Assembly (NCBI RefSeq): GCF_006716345.1
Contig: NZ_VFOX01000002.1
Span: 434,001 to 498,000, forward strand
Source of the DNA: Microbacterium saperdae
Lineage (GTDB): Bacteria; Actinomycetota; Actinomycetes; Actinomycetales; Microbacteriaceae
Direction of reading: 5' to 3'
Length of the DNA stretch: 64,000 nucleotides
Shown in pieces: positions 18,360-26,972 of the stretch. Position 1 is the first letter of the stretch; each line of letters begins with the position of its first letter. The notes under the pieces were generated by a model. It was not told where the DNA came from, made no database searches, and worked only from the letters and a program-made list of their open reading frames with translations. The translations under genes and the position numbers were made by a program.

Positions 18360-19313
18360 TCAGCGCCGCACCGGATCGGCATCGCCGAGGAGGAACCCTT
18401 CGAGCTCGCGCGACGTCGGCGCGGCCTCCCAGTCGCCCGGCACCAGGCAGGCCATCGCCCCGCACGCGTTCGCGCGGCGCAGAGTCGCGTCGTGGTCGAG
18501 GCCGGCGAGCAGGGCGCTGAGGTACCCGGCGACGAACGCGTCACCGGCGCCGACCGTGTCGACCACGTCGATCACGAACCCGGGCGACGACACGACGGCA
18601 TCGCGGGTGTACACGGCCGCGCCGTCGGGACCGAGCTTGACGACGACCGCTTCGCACCCGGCGCTTCTGAGCACGACTGCAGCTTCACCCGGCGCCGCGT
18701 CCGGATACAGCACGCCGAACTCCTCGGCCCCGCCGAACACGATGTCGGAGCGCTCGGCGATCTCACGGAGCACAGGACCTGCGACGGCCGCCGCGGCCAG
18801 CCTCGACCGGTAGTTGATGTCGAAGCTCACGGTCACCCCCGCGCTCTTCGCGCGGTCGATGGCGGTGTGCACGGCGCCGCGGGCCGACTCCGACAGCAGC
18901 GGCGTGATACCGGTGACGTGCAGCAGTGTCGCCTCCTCGACCCAGCCCTCGGGCAGATCGGATGCGCGCACCCGCGAGCCTGCCGATCCGGCCCGGTAGT
19001 AGTGGACGGCGGTCGACGACGAGGACGGCTTCTCCTTGACCATGAGGCCGGTGGGAGCATCCGCATCGACGACCGCGCGCACGTCGACGCCCTCGCCGCG
19101 GATCTCGCGCAGTACGCGCTCGCCCATCGACTCGTCGCCGATGCGGCCCAACCACGACACGGCCACGCCGAGTCGAGACAGACCGATCGCGACATTGCTC
19201 TCCGCCCCGCCGATGCCGAACCGCAGTTCGGACGCGTGGCGCAGCGACCCGATCTCCGTGGTGCGCACGAGCGCCATGGTCTCGCCGAGCGTGACCACCG
19301 AGGGTCGGGTCAT
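18360..19313 (-). CDS. kdgK: 2-keto-3-deoxygluconate kinase (PfkB family)
   Basis: 317-residue ribokinase-like kinase. The N-terminal GGAESNVAIGLSRLG motif and the C-terminal signature DVVDTVGAGDAFVAGYLSALL with catalytic Asp are clear. The substrate is inferred from context: the gene overlaps the KDPG aldolase gene by 4 bases and follows a KDG-forming dehydratase. It would phosphorylate KDG to KDPG in the cytoplasm, linking the operon to lower glycolysis. Confidence 0.85.
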   Translation of the reverse strand: MTRPSVVTLGETMALVRTTEIGSLRHASELRFGIGGAESNVAIGLSRLGVAVSWLGRIGDESMGERVLREIRGEGVDVRAVVDADAPTGLMVKEKPSSSSTAVHYYRAGSAGSRVRASDLPEGWVEEATLLHVTGITPLLSESARGAVHTAIDRAKSAGVTVSFDINYRSRLAAAAVAGPVLREIAERSDIVFGGAEEFGVLYPDAAPGEAAVVLRSAGCEAVVVKLGPDGAAVYTRDAVVSSPGFVIDVVDTVGAGDAFVAGYLSALLAGLDHDATLRRANACGAMACLVPGDWEAAPTSRELEGFLLGDADPVRR

Positions 19314-19969
19314 CGCGCGCAGACCGCGACGAAGGCCTCGGCCCGGTCACGCAGTGCGCCGAGATCGCCGCCGCCGAACGCGTCGCCCAGCAGCGGACCG
19401 CCGACGCTCACCGCGACCGCACCCGCGGCCAGCCACGCCTCTGCCCCCGCCAGGTCGACGCCGCCCGAAGGCACCGCGACGATGTCGGGGAACGGGCCGC
19501 GCAGATCCTTCAGATACGAGGGGCCGACCTGACCGGCGGGGAACACCTTCACAGCCGAGGCGCCCGCCGACCACGACGCGAAAAGCTCGGTGGGGGTGAG
19601 TCCGCCGGGAACGATCGGCACGCCGGCATCCGTCGCCTGCTGCACGAACGACGTCGAGGTGATCGGGGTGACGAGGTAGCGGGCTCCGGCGTCGACCGCG
19701 CGGGCGAGGTCCTCGCTGTTCGTCACGGTGCCGACACCGAGGTCGGCCGCTCCGTCGTACCGTGCGAGCAGCTGAGGCAGCCGGTCGAACGTGCCCGGCG
19801 TCGTGAGCGTGAGCTCGATGCTGCGGATGCCCGCGTCGATCAGCACGTCGAGCACCGGCTCGTAGTCCTCTGCCCGCTGCGCGCGGGCGACGACGATCAG
19901 CCGGGACTCGACCGTGCGCGCGGGCAGCGCGACCCGCGTCCGGGTGGAGGGGCGGAGCTCACCAGTCAT
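19310..19969 (-). CDS. eda: KDPG / 4-hydroxy-2-oxoglutarate aldolase
   Basis: 219-residue class I aldolase. The Schiff-base Lys is K141 in [14 protein letters not shown] and the catalytic Glu is E52 in [18 protein letters not shown] is the phosphate-binding loop. It cleaves KDPG to pyruvate and glyceraldehyde-3-phosphate. Its start overlaps the manD stop by 11 bases and its stop overlaps the kdgK start by 4, so the pathway genes are tightly coupled. Confidence 0.9.
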   Translation of the reverse strand: MTGELRPSTRTRVALPARTVESRLIVVARAQRAEDYEPVLDVLIDAGIRSIELTLTTPGTFDRLPQLLARYDGAADLGVGTVTNSEDLARAVDAGARYLVTPITSTSFVQQATDAGVPIVPGGLTPTELFASWSAGASAVKVFPAGQVGPSYLKDLRGPFPDIVAVPSGGVDLAGAEAWLAAGAVAVSVGGPLLGDAFGGGDLGALRDRAEAFVAVCAR

Positions 19970-21188
19970 GCACGGTCCCGTCGAGCAGACGGTTCACCGG
20001 CAGGTAGGCCTTGGTGTACTCGTATCCGGATGCCGCGTCCTCGTCGAGTTCGACACCCAGGCCGGGCTGCTCGCCGGGGTGCAGGAAGCCCTTGTCGAAC
20101 GTGAACGAGGTCTGGAACACCTCGAGCGTCTTCTCGTTGTGCGGCATGTACTCCTGGATCCCGAAGTTGTGGATCGCGAGGTCCAGATGCAGAGCGGCGG
20201 CCATGCCGACGGGGGAGATGTCGGTGGGCCCGTGGATGCCGGACTTGATGCCGTAGATCGCGGCGAAGTCGAGCAGCTTCTTCATCGCCGTGATGCCACC
20301 GGTATGCGTGACGGCCGAGCGCACGTAGTCGATCAGGCGCTCGGTGATGAGGGTCTGGTAGTCGTACACCGAGTTGAACACCTCGCCGATCGCCAGCGGC
20401 GTGGTGGAGTGCTGGCGCACCAGGCGCAGCGCGGACTGATCCTCACCGGGCGTGCAGTCCTCAAGCCAGAACAGGTCGTAGGGCTCGATGTCCTTCGCGA
20501 AGCGTGCGGCCTCGATCGGCGTCATCCGGTGGTGGCCGTCGTGCAGGATGCGCAGGTCGGTGCCGAAGTCCTCGCGGATCTGCGAGAAGATCCCCGGCAT
20601 GTGGTTGAGGTAGTTGCGGGTGTCCCACCGCTCTTCGCTGGGACGGCCGTTCTCGACGCGCTTGGCGGGCTCGTAGTCGTAGCGCACGCCGGGGCCGGTG
20701 GCCGAGACGCCGTAGATCTGGCCGAGGCCGGGAACACCGGTCTGCACGCGCACGGCGGTGTAGCCGAGCTCTTCGTAACCGGTGATCGCGTTCTTTAGCG
20801 CGGCGTAGTCCGTGCCGGAGGCGTGGGCGTAGACCCGCACGCCCTCACGGCTCGCGCCGCCGAGCAGCTGGTACAGCGGCATCCCGGCCTTCTTGGCCTT
20901 GATGTCCCACAGCGCCATGTCGACCGCGGCGATCGCGGCCATCGTGACGGGTCCGCGGCGCCAGTACGGTCCGCGGTAGAGGTACTGCCAGGTGTCTTCG
21001 ATCCGGTCCTCGTCGCGGCCGATGAGCATCGAGGCCACGTGATCGGCGAGGTAGGAGGCGACCGCGAGCTCGCGGCCGTTGAGCGTGGCGTCACCCCACC
21101 CGACGATGCCGTCGGAGGTCGTGATCTTGAGCGTGACGAAGTTGCGTCCGGGGCTGGTGATGTTGACGTCGACGAGATCGATGGTCAT
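19959..21188 (-). CDS. manD: D-mannonate dehydratase, ManD type (enolase superfamily)
   Basis: 409-residue enolase-superfamily enzyme. Metal ligands are D217 (ILHDGHH), E243 (WLEDC) and E269 (IGEVFNS), with a further active-site His in SGIHGPTD (H319). The RGPYWRRGP loop and the C-terminal [22 protein letters not shown] are typical of ManD, not of UxuA. It dehydrates D-mannonate (some members also D-gluconate) to 2-keto-3-deoxy-D-gluconate. It is unrelated in fold to classical UxuA. Context with fructuronate reductase, KDG kinase and KDPG aldolase supports D-mannonate as the physiological substrate. Confidence 0.88.
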   Translation of the reverse strand: MTIDLVDVNITSPGRNFVTLKITTSDGIVGWGDATLNGRELAVASYLADHVASMLIGRDEDRIEDTWQYLYRGPYWRRGPVTMAAIAAVDMALWDIKAKKAGMPLYQLLGGASREGVRVYAHASGTDYAALKNAITGYEELGYTAVRVQTGVPGLGQIYGVSATGPGVRYDYEPAKRVENGRPSEERWDTRNYLNHMPGIFSQIREDFGTDLRILHDGHHRMTPIEAARFAKDIEPYDLFWLEDCTPGEDQSALRLVRQHSTTPLAIGEVFNSVYDYQTLITERLIDYVRSAVTHTGGITAMKKLLDFAAIYGIKSGIHGPTDISPVGMAAALHLDLAIHNFGIQEYMPHNEKTLEVFQTSFTFDKGFLHPGEQPGLGVELDEDAASGYEYTKAYLPVNRLLDGTVHDW

Positions 21189-21269
21189 GGCAGAGGTTCC
21201 TCAGGAGTGGGGGTGGGATGCGGGGTGCGACCGTTCGGGCGGCCGCACCCCGAGTGGGTGTCGGTGCGA

Positions 21270-22664
21270 TCAGATCGCGTCGCGCGGATCGGTGAGATCG
21301 CGGCCGGCGACCTCGGGCATCCAGATCGATGCGATCAGCGCGCTCAGCGTGAAGATGAAGAGCATGATGATGATCGGGATGAACGAGCCGGTGACGGCCG
21401 AGACCCACGCGGCGGCGATGACGGGACCCGCACCGGTCGCGATGATGGCGGCGATCTCGCGGGCCATCGCCGTGAACGTGTAGCGGTTCCGGGCGCCGAA
21501 GAGCTCCGGGAGCGTGAGGTTCTCGAGCGACGCGAAGCTCATCACCGCGAGGTTGTGCAGCACCACGTAGCCGATGAAGACCTGCAGCGTGACACCGCTG
21601 CTGATCATGAGCATCGTCGGGATGATGATGATCAGCGCGATGACCGCCCAGATCATGTACATGCGCTTGCGGCCGAACTTGTCGCCGAGCCAGCCGGACA
21701 GCGGCACGGTGATGAACGCGACGAGCGACGAGACGATCACGGCGTTGACGCCGATCGAGCGGTCGAGCAGCAGCACCACCGTGATGTAGCTGATCAGGTA
21801 CGTCTGGATCATGCCGGAGTTGCCGGCCTGTCCGAAGCGCAGCAGGAGGGCGATCGAGAATGCCTTCCAGGGCTTGCGCTCCATCGCCTCGAGGGTGCGC
21901 ACGTCGCCAGTCTCGGTGGCGAGCTGGATCGTCTCCTCGCGGGAGAGCGCCTTGCCGTCGACGACGTCATCGCGTTCCTCGAAGACCGGGGTCTCCTTGA
22001 GGTTGAAACGCACCCAGATCGCGAAGAGCATGATGATCGCGCTGCCGATGAAGGGGATGCGCCATGCCCAGTCGATGACTTCCTGCTCGCTGTATGCGAC
22101 GAGGAGGATGGCCCAGATACCGGAGGCGAGCAGGGTTCCGCAGTTGGTGCCGAGGGCCACGAGCGAGGCGATGATGCCGCGACGCTTCGCCGGGGCGTAC
22201 TCGGCGAGCATGACGCCGGCGCCCGAGATCTCCGCACCGGCGCCGAAGCCCTGCGCGATGCGGAGGAGGACGAGCAGGATCGGCGCGAGGACGCCCACCT
22301 GGTTGTACGTCGGCAGGAAGCCGATGAGAGTCGTCGCGAGACCCATCAGCAGGATCGTGTAGAACAGCACCTTCGTGCGTCCGGTCTTGTCACCGAGACG
22401 AGCGAAGAAGAACGCGCCGACCGGGCGGGCGACGTAGCCGACGCCGTAGGTCGCCATCGCCGCGACGACCGCCACGGCGGGGTTCTCGGAGGAGAAGAAC
22501 AGATCGGCGAACACGAGCGCAGCGGCCAGCGAGTAGAGCTGGTAGTCCATGAACTCGAGGGCGGTGCCGAGCCACCCGGAGATGGCGGCGCGGACGAGGT
22601 CTTTGACCGACCTCTTCGCGGTGGGATCGTCGACGGCCTGCGCCGTCGTCTGCGGTTCTGACAT
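21270..22664 (-). CDS. MFS transporter, metabolite:H+ symporter type
   Basis: 464-residue, 12-helix transporter of the MHS group (KgtP/ProP-like). Seen are the start motif GWLGTALEFMDYQLYSLAA, RPVGAFFFARLGDKTGRTK between helices 2 and 3, and QGFGAGAEISGAGVMLAEYAP. ATG 22664 is preceded by AGGAG and is the first Met compatible with an MFS start; the longer frame upstream is antisense noise. It lies inside the sugar-acid operon and probably imports its substrate, a hexonate or related acid. Confidence 0.86.
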   Translation of the reverse strand: MSEPQTTAQAVDDPTAKRSVKDLVRAAISGWLGTALEFMDYQLYSLAAALVFADLFFSSENPAVAVVAAMATYGVGYVARPVGAFFFARLGDKTGRTKVLFYTILLMGLATTLIGFLPTYNQVGVLAPILLVLLRIAQGFGAGAEISGAGVMLAEYAPAKRRGIIASLVALGTNCGTLLASGIWAILLVAYSEQEVIDWAWRIPFIGSAIIMLFAIWVRFNLKETPVFEERDDVVDGKALSREETIQLATETGDVRTLEAMERKPWKAFSIALLLRFGQAGNSGMIQTYLISYITVVLLLDRSIGVNAVIVSSLVAFITVPLSGWLGDKFGRKRMYMIWAVIALIIIIPTMLMISSGVTLQVFIGYVVLHNLAVMSFASLENLTLPELFGARNRYTFTAMAREIAAIIATGAGPVIAAAWVSAVTGSFIPIIIMLFIFTLSALIASIWMPEVAGRDLTDPRDAI

Positions 22665-22702
22665 GGGAGGTACTCCTTTGGACCAGGAACGGGTGGGTAT
22701 CG

Positions 22703-23707
22703 CTAGAGGGACAGCAGGACCTTGGCCGAAGCGGACGAGTCGCGAGCGAGCTCGAACGCGCGCACGGCGTCGGATGCGGGGATGATGTGGGAGATGACCG
22801 GGTCGAGGGCATCGGACTCGGCGAGCATCGCCACCGCGTCGTCGATCTCGGTCGAGAAGCGGAAGGCGCCGCGGATCGTGAGCTCCTTCGCGAGCAGAGG
22901 TGCGAGGTTGACCCCGATCTCCGCGTTCGGGAGCATGCCGACCTGCACGATGGTTCCGGTGCGGCGCGTGGCCCGGACGGCCTGCGTGAGCGCGACGCCG
23001 ACGCCGGAGCACTCGAAGACCACGTCGTACGACTCGTTCTCGATCGTGTCGCGACCGACCAGCGAGAGCTCGGTCGCGCCGAGTGCCTGCGCGCGGTCGA
23101 GGGGTTCGGTGCGCACGTCGCTGGCGCCGACGACGCCTGCTCCGGCGTGCACGGCCGCGGCGACCACGAGCAGACCGATGGGCCCGGCGCCGATGACCAG
23201 CACGCGGCGGCCGGTGAGGTCTCCTGCGAGTCCCGCGGCGTGCAGGGCGACCGCCAGCGGCTCGGCGAGGGCGGCCCGCTCCAGCGGCAGGTTGTCGGGG
23301 AGCACGCGCACCATGTGGTCCTCGACGATCAGCAGCTCGGCCGCGCCACCCTGGCGGTGCGGAGTGGTCGCCGCGCTGCCGAAGTAGTCGCCACCGGGGC
23401 GCAGGTGCGGACGGTCCTCGAGACCGGGCAGGGCGGGGCCGTAGCGGGCGGGGTGCACCGTGACCGGAGTCCCTGGCGCGAGGCGCCCTGACGGGTCGAG
23501 GTCGACGACGCCCGAGAGCTCGTGACCGGGGATGAGGGGTTCACGGATCGTGTACTCCCCGTTCGCGCCGTGGAAGTAGTAGTGCAGGTCCGATCCGCAG
23601 ATGCCGACGAAGCCGACGCGCAGCCGCACCTCACCGTCACCGGGCTGAGGGACCTCGCGGTCCTCCCACTGGATGTCTTCCTTGCCGTGGATGACGAGCG
23701 CCTTCAT
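22703..23707 (-). CDS. Zinc alcohol dehydrogenase, L-idonate / L-gulonate 5-dehydrogenase type
   Basis: 334-residue medium-chain dehydrogenase. Catalytic zinc ligands are C37 (GICGSDLHYY), H62 and E63 (PGHELSG); the NAD site is VLVIGAGPIGLL. GICGSDLHYY and GGDYFGSAATTPHRQGG resemble L-idonate 5-dehydrogenase and RspB-type L-gulonate dehydrogenase. Odd point: the four-cysteine structural zinc loop is missing (residues about 85-105 contain no Cys). The start overlaps the fructuronate reductase stop by 4 bases. With that partner, oxidation of L-gulonate to D-fructuronate is the most economical role. Confidence 0.78.
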   Translation of the reverse strand: MKALVIHGKEDIQWEDREVPQPGDGEVRLRVGFVGICGSDLHYYFHGANGEYTIREPLIPGHELSGVVDLDPSGRLAPGTPVTVHPARYGPALPGLEDRPHLRPGGDYFGSAATTPHRQGGAAELLIVEDHMVRVLPDNLPLERAALAEPLAVALHAAGLAGDLTGRRVLVIGAGPIGLLVVAAAVHAGAGVVGASDVRTEPLDRAQALGATELSLVGRDTIENESYDVVFECSGVGVALTQAVRATRRTGTIVQVGMLPNAEIGVNLAPLLAKELTIRGAFRFSTEIDDAVAMLAESDALDPVISHIIPASDAVRAFELARDSSASAKVLLSL

Positions 23708-25218
23708 CGTCGCCCCTCCTTCATGATCGTGTGCGATGCCGAGACGGCGTCGGAGATGGCCGCGTCGATGCCAGGACCGCGGATGATGTCGATCAGTTCA
23801 CCGACGCGGGTGATGAACGCGTCCTGTCCCGCGAGTTCATCACCGAACAGCTGCAGTCCGGCGATCACACGCTCGGCGAGGTCGCGTCCGTGGCGTGCGG
23901 TCGCGGCGAGGGCGGCGAGACGCTCGCGCGCGGCATCCGTCATGGCGGCGGCGTGCAGACCGGGGTCGAAGCCGGGCAGAGGTGCGAGGCACGACAGATA
24001 GCCGGCGACGGTCAGCGCGATCAGGTGCGGCATCTCGCCCTCGCGCAGAGCGAGCAGGGCGGGCTCGGGAATGCGCTGGCGGAGCTTGACCGAGCCGTCG
24101 GTGCCGACCTGACTGGTGCGGTGGCCGAGTGCGGTGTTGCCCCAGCGCTCGAACAGCTGGCTCTCGTACTCGCGGATGTCGACACCGGAGGGGACGTCGA
24201 CCGACGGCTCGTACTCGCCGCGGAGGATCGTGCGCGCCGCATCCTCGATCTCGTCGAGACGGATGGCTTCGGGGATCGTCGCGACGCCGCGCAGTGCTCC
24301 GAGGTAGGCGATGAGGGAGTGGGTGCCGTTGAGGAGCCGCACCTTCATCTGCTCATAGCGTCCGACCTCGTTCGTGAAGACCGCGCCGCCGGCCTCCCAC
24401 GAGGGGCGGCCGCCGGCGAACCGGTCTTCGATGGCCCACATCGTGAACGGCTCGGCGGGGACCGGAACCTCGTCGCGCACGCCGAGGAGCGTGCTCACCT
24501 GTTCGCGCAGCTGCGCCGTGGTGGAGGGCACGATCCGGTCGACCATGCTGGAGGGGAAGCTGACCGACTGATCGAGGAAGGCGAGGGTGTCTGCGCCTTC
24601 CCCGCGGGGGAGCGCGTCGAGGAACTCGCGCACGAGCTTCTCGGTGTGGGCGCCGTTGGCAGACAGGTTGTCGCAGCTGAGCACCGACAGGGGGGCGCCA
24701 CCGGCGGTGGCACGGGCCTGCAGGCCGCGGGCGAGCTGGCCGATCGTGGAGCGTGGTGCCCCACCGCGCAGGTCGGCCTGCACGGTGGGGTCGTCGAGGT
24801 CGAGTCGCTGGGTGGCTGCCGAGTAGCTGTAGCCGTTCTCGGTGACGGTGAGCGTCACGATGCGGATGCCGGGATCTGCGAGATGCGCGACGACGCGCTC
24901 GGGCTGGGCAGCGCCGACGAACGCGTCGGTGTGCACCCCGGGGACGGTGAGCGAGGTTCCGGACGGGGAGATCGTCGCGACGGAGTAGAGGAAGTCCTGC
25001 GCGTGCATCGCATCGACGACAGCGCGAGAACGCGACGCGACGCCGACGATGCCCCAGTCGCCGCCGGTGCTCTGCAGTGCGGCGGCGGTGTAGACCGCCT
25101 GGTGCGCGCGGTGGAAGCTGCCGAGTCCGAGGTGCAGGATGCCGGCGCCGGAGGGCGACGCGGGAAGTGATGCCGTGCCGGGCGACATGCGGCCGAGCGT
25201 GGGGGCCTGGATGCTCAT
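23704..25218 (-). CDS. uxuB: Mannitol dehydrogenase family, probable fructuronate reductase
   Basis: 504-residue long-chain polyol dehydrogenase. Rossmann-type start ILHLGLGSFHRAHQAVYT, then SCDNLSANG, SFPSSMVDRIVPSTT and the catalytic signature MKVRLLNGTHSLIAYLG (Lys-Asn-His). Family members reduce fructuronate (UxuB), tagaturonate or fructose. With manD, kdgK and eda downstream, D-fructuronate to D-mannonate is the favoured reaction. It is the first gene of the operon and faces a divergent LacI-type regulator. ATG 25218 has AGGGGAA upstream. Confidence 0.82.
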   Translation of the reverse strand: MSIQAPTLGRMSPGTASLPASPSGAGILHLGLGSFHRAHQAVYTAAALQSTGGDWGIVGVASRSRAVVDAMHAQDFLYSVATISPSGTSLTVPGVHTDAFVGAAQPERVVAHLADPGIRIVTLTVTENGYSYSAATQRLDLDDPTVQADLRGGAPRSTIGQLARGLQARATAGGAPLSVLSCDNLSANGAHTEKLVREFLDALPRGEGADTLAFLDQSVSFPSSMVDRIVPSTTAQLREQVSTLLGVRDEVPVPAEPFTMWAIEDRFAGGRPSWEAGGAVFTNEVGRYEQMKVRLLNGTHSLIAYLGALRGVATIPEAIRLDEIEDAARTILRGEYEPSVDVPSGVDIREYESQLFERWGNTALGHRTSQVGTDGSVKLRQRIPEPALLALREGEMPHLIALTVAGYLSCLAPLPGFDPGLHAAAMTDAARERLAALAATARHGRDLAERVIAGLQLFGDELAGQDAFITRVGELIDIIRGPGIDAAISDAVSASHTIMKEGRR

Positions 25219-25275
25219 GGGGTGTTCCCCTCACGGGCTTCGGCGCACCACTGGGGGTGATCGGCGATGATCGTC

Positions 25276-25325
25276 ATGTAAAGAAGTGTGTATGAGTTGT
25301 ACAAACTTGTCAACCTGTTTTACAT
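25276..25325. promoter_or_regulatory. Divergent operator region between uxuB and lacI
   Basis: Nested symmetry lies in the gap: outer arms ATGTAAA (25276-25282) and TTTACAT (25319-25325), and a perfect inner palindrome TTGTACAA (25297-25304). The stretch is AT-rich relative to both genes. It is the probable site of the divergent LacI-family regulator and of overlapping promoters. Confidence 0.5.
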
Positions 25326-25369
25326 CGACGACGGGGATCGTAGGATTGCGGGATAACCGGAAGGCGACA

Positions 25370-26332
25370 GTGGCAGCGACATTGACGGACGTGGCGAGGC
25401 GCGCAGGCGTGTCCATCGCCACGGCATCCCGTGCCTTCGGTGAGCCGGAGCGGCTGGCGGAGGGCACGCTCGAGCGCGTGCTGCAGGCCGCGACCGACCT
25501 CGGCTACTCCACGCCGCAGTCGGCCGTCGCCACGCGCACGTTCGGCGTCGTGGTGCCGGACGTCGCGAACCCCGTCTACGCGACACTGCTCAAGGCGATC
25601 CAGGGACAGGCGTGGCACGGTCGCCACCGCATCGTGCTCTTCGACGCCGATGAGGACCTGCGGCGCGAGCGCGAGCAGATCGAGCAGGCCCGCAAGCTCG
25701 ACGGCATGCTGCTGTGTTCGCCCCGACTGCCCGACGCCGAGGTGCTGGCACTCGTCGGCGACACCCCCTACGTCGTCGTCAACCGCCAGATCGACGGCGC
25801 GGCCTGCGTGCTGATGGACACCGAGCATGGACCCACGCAGGCGATCGAGCACCTCGTCGCGCTCGGCCACACGCATATCGCCTATGCCGCGGGACCGCGC
25901 GGCTCCTGGGCGGATGTGCGCCGCGCCGACACGATCGCTCGCGCCTGTGAGCGCCACGGCATCCGTCTGACCCCTCTGAGCCATCATGCGGCATCGATCC
26001 AGGGTGGCCGCGCGGCTGCCGCACCCGCAGCCGCGAGCGGTGCCACGGCGGTCGTCGCCTACAACGACCTCGTCGCACTCGGTCTCGAAGCCGGGATGAT
26101 CGAGCTCGGTCGGCGCTGCCCCGCCGACATCAGCATCGTCGGGATCGACGACATCGACCTCGCCGGAGCCGTGACCCCGGCCCTCACCACGGTGCGGATG
26201 CCGATCGAACGCAGCGGCGCGCTCGCGGTCGACCTGCTGCTGCAGGCGATGTCGGGAGTCGTGATCAGCGACATCGTGACGCTCGGCTCGCAGCTGATCG
26301 TGCGTGCGTCGACGGCGGCGCCGTCGGCCTGA
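25370..26332 (+). CDS. LacI-family regulator of the sugar-acid operon
   Basis: 320-residue repressor. The N-terminal HTH reads TLTDVARRAGVSIATASRAFGEPERLAEGTLERVLQAATDLGY; the remainder is a periplasmic-binding-like effector domain (FGVVVPDVANPVYATLLK..., ISIVGIDDIDLAGAVTPALTTVRMP). GTG 25370 is chosen because GGAAGG precedes it and the HTH begins 5 residues later; the open frame from 25286 overlaps the operator. Divergent from uxuB, it probably responds to an intermediate such as KDG or a hexonate. Confidence 0.85.
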   Translation: MAATLTDVARRAGVSIATASRAFGEPERLAEGTLERVLQAATDLGYSTPQSAVATRTFGVVVPDVANPVYATLLKAIQGQAWHGRHRIVLFDADEDLRREREQIEQARKLDGMLLCSPRLPDAEVLALVGDTPYVVVNRQIDGAACVLMDTEHGPTQAIEHLVALGHTHIAYAAGPRGSWADVRRADTIARACERHGIRLTPLSHHAASIQGGRAAAAPAAASGATAVVAYNDLVALGLEAGMIELGRRCPADISIVGIDDIDLAGAVTPALTTVRMPIERSGALAVDLLLQAMSGVVISDIVTLGSQLIVRASTAAPSA

Positions 26333-26428
26333 CGCGCGTCCGAGCCCTCACGACTCGATGGCCCTTCCTTTTCCGGCGCGTCCGTACGACCCTGGAGAGG
26401 AGAGACCCGTCGAGGAGTGGAGTGCACG

Positions 26429-26554
26429 ATGTCGAATCCAGATGCTCTGATCAACAGCTACGAGGACTTCTCCGGCCTTCCGGAGGTGCCGGAGGAGCCG
26501 GAGGTTCCGGAAGAGGTCGAGGAGCAGATCAAGCTGGCGCGCGAAGACGAGTGA
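26429..26554 (+). CDS. Possible small acidic Pro/Glu-repeat protein, 41 aa
   Basis: Short frame encoding MSNPDALINSYEDFSG followed by LPEVPEEPEVPEEVEEQ and a charged tail ending REDE. The repeated PEVPEE unit and very acidic composition are unusual. CGAGGAG lies about 11 bases before the ATG, and third positions are GC-rich as in real genes here. It is too short for homology judgement. The next small gene encodes a strongly basic protein of similar size, so the two could interact, but this is speculation. Confidence 0.4.
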   Translation: MSNPDALINSYEDFSGLPEVPEEPEVPEEVEEQIKLAREDE

Positions 26555-26593
26555 GCGCAGACGATCGGGATTTTTTTCCTGTTCAGCGGTAAT

Positions 26594-26621
26594 TTGACTT
26601 CCCCTGGGAAGTGGCTATGGT
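26594..26621 (+). promoter_or_regulatory. Sigma-A type promoter with embedded palindrome
   Basis: -35 TTGACT (26594-26599) and -10 TATGGT (26616-26621) are separated by 16 bases. A perfect inverted repeat ACTTCCC-CT-GGGAAGT (26597-26612) overlaps the -35 and fills the spacer, as expected of a repressor site. It drives the 44-residue basic protein gene about 40 bases downstream. Confidence 0.6.
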
Positions 26622-26664
26622 CGGGAGTGTCAGCCGCCAGCCAACAAGGGGAAGCGAGTTTCAG

Positions 26665-26799
26665 ATGTCCAAGAAGTCACCGCAGGCACGCGACGGCAAG
26701 AAGGTTCCGCAGCTCTCTCTGAAGGAGAAGCGCCTCGCGAAGCGCTCGAAGCAGGAGCCTGAGACGTTCATCAAGCCGCGCAAGAGCGCGACCGCCTGA
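26665..26799 (+). CDS. Small basic protein, 44 aa
   Basis: Lysine-rich peptide with the core KKVPQLSLKEKRLAKRSKQ. AGGGGAAG lies upstream, and a good promoter ends about 40 bases before the start, so expression is likely. Upstream in-frame codons (from 26611) overlap the promoter and are excluded. The composition suggests nucleic-acid or ribosome binding. I do not recognise a named family. Confidence 0.6.
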   Translation: MSKKSPQARDGKKVPQLSLKEKRLAKRSKQEPETFIKPRKSATA

Positions 26800-26972
26800 T
26801 CGGCGCGGGTCGCGGGATCTGACGAGCCCGGCCTTTGCGGCCCGAGGAGCGTCTGGTCCCGCGACGCGGATGCCGACTCGGGGACACGCCGGTATATCGC
26901 GTGTGGACACCACCTTCTCCAGCCGTCAGGATGAATCGGACGGTCGCACCGGTGACCGGAGGGGTGGAGAGC

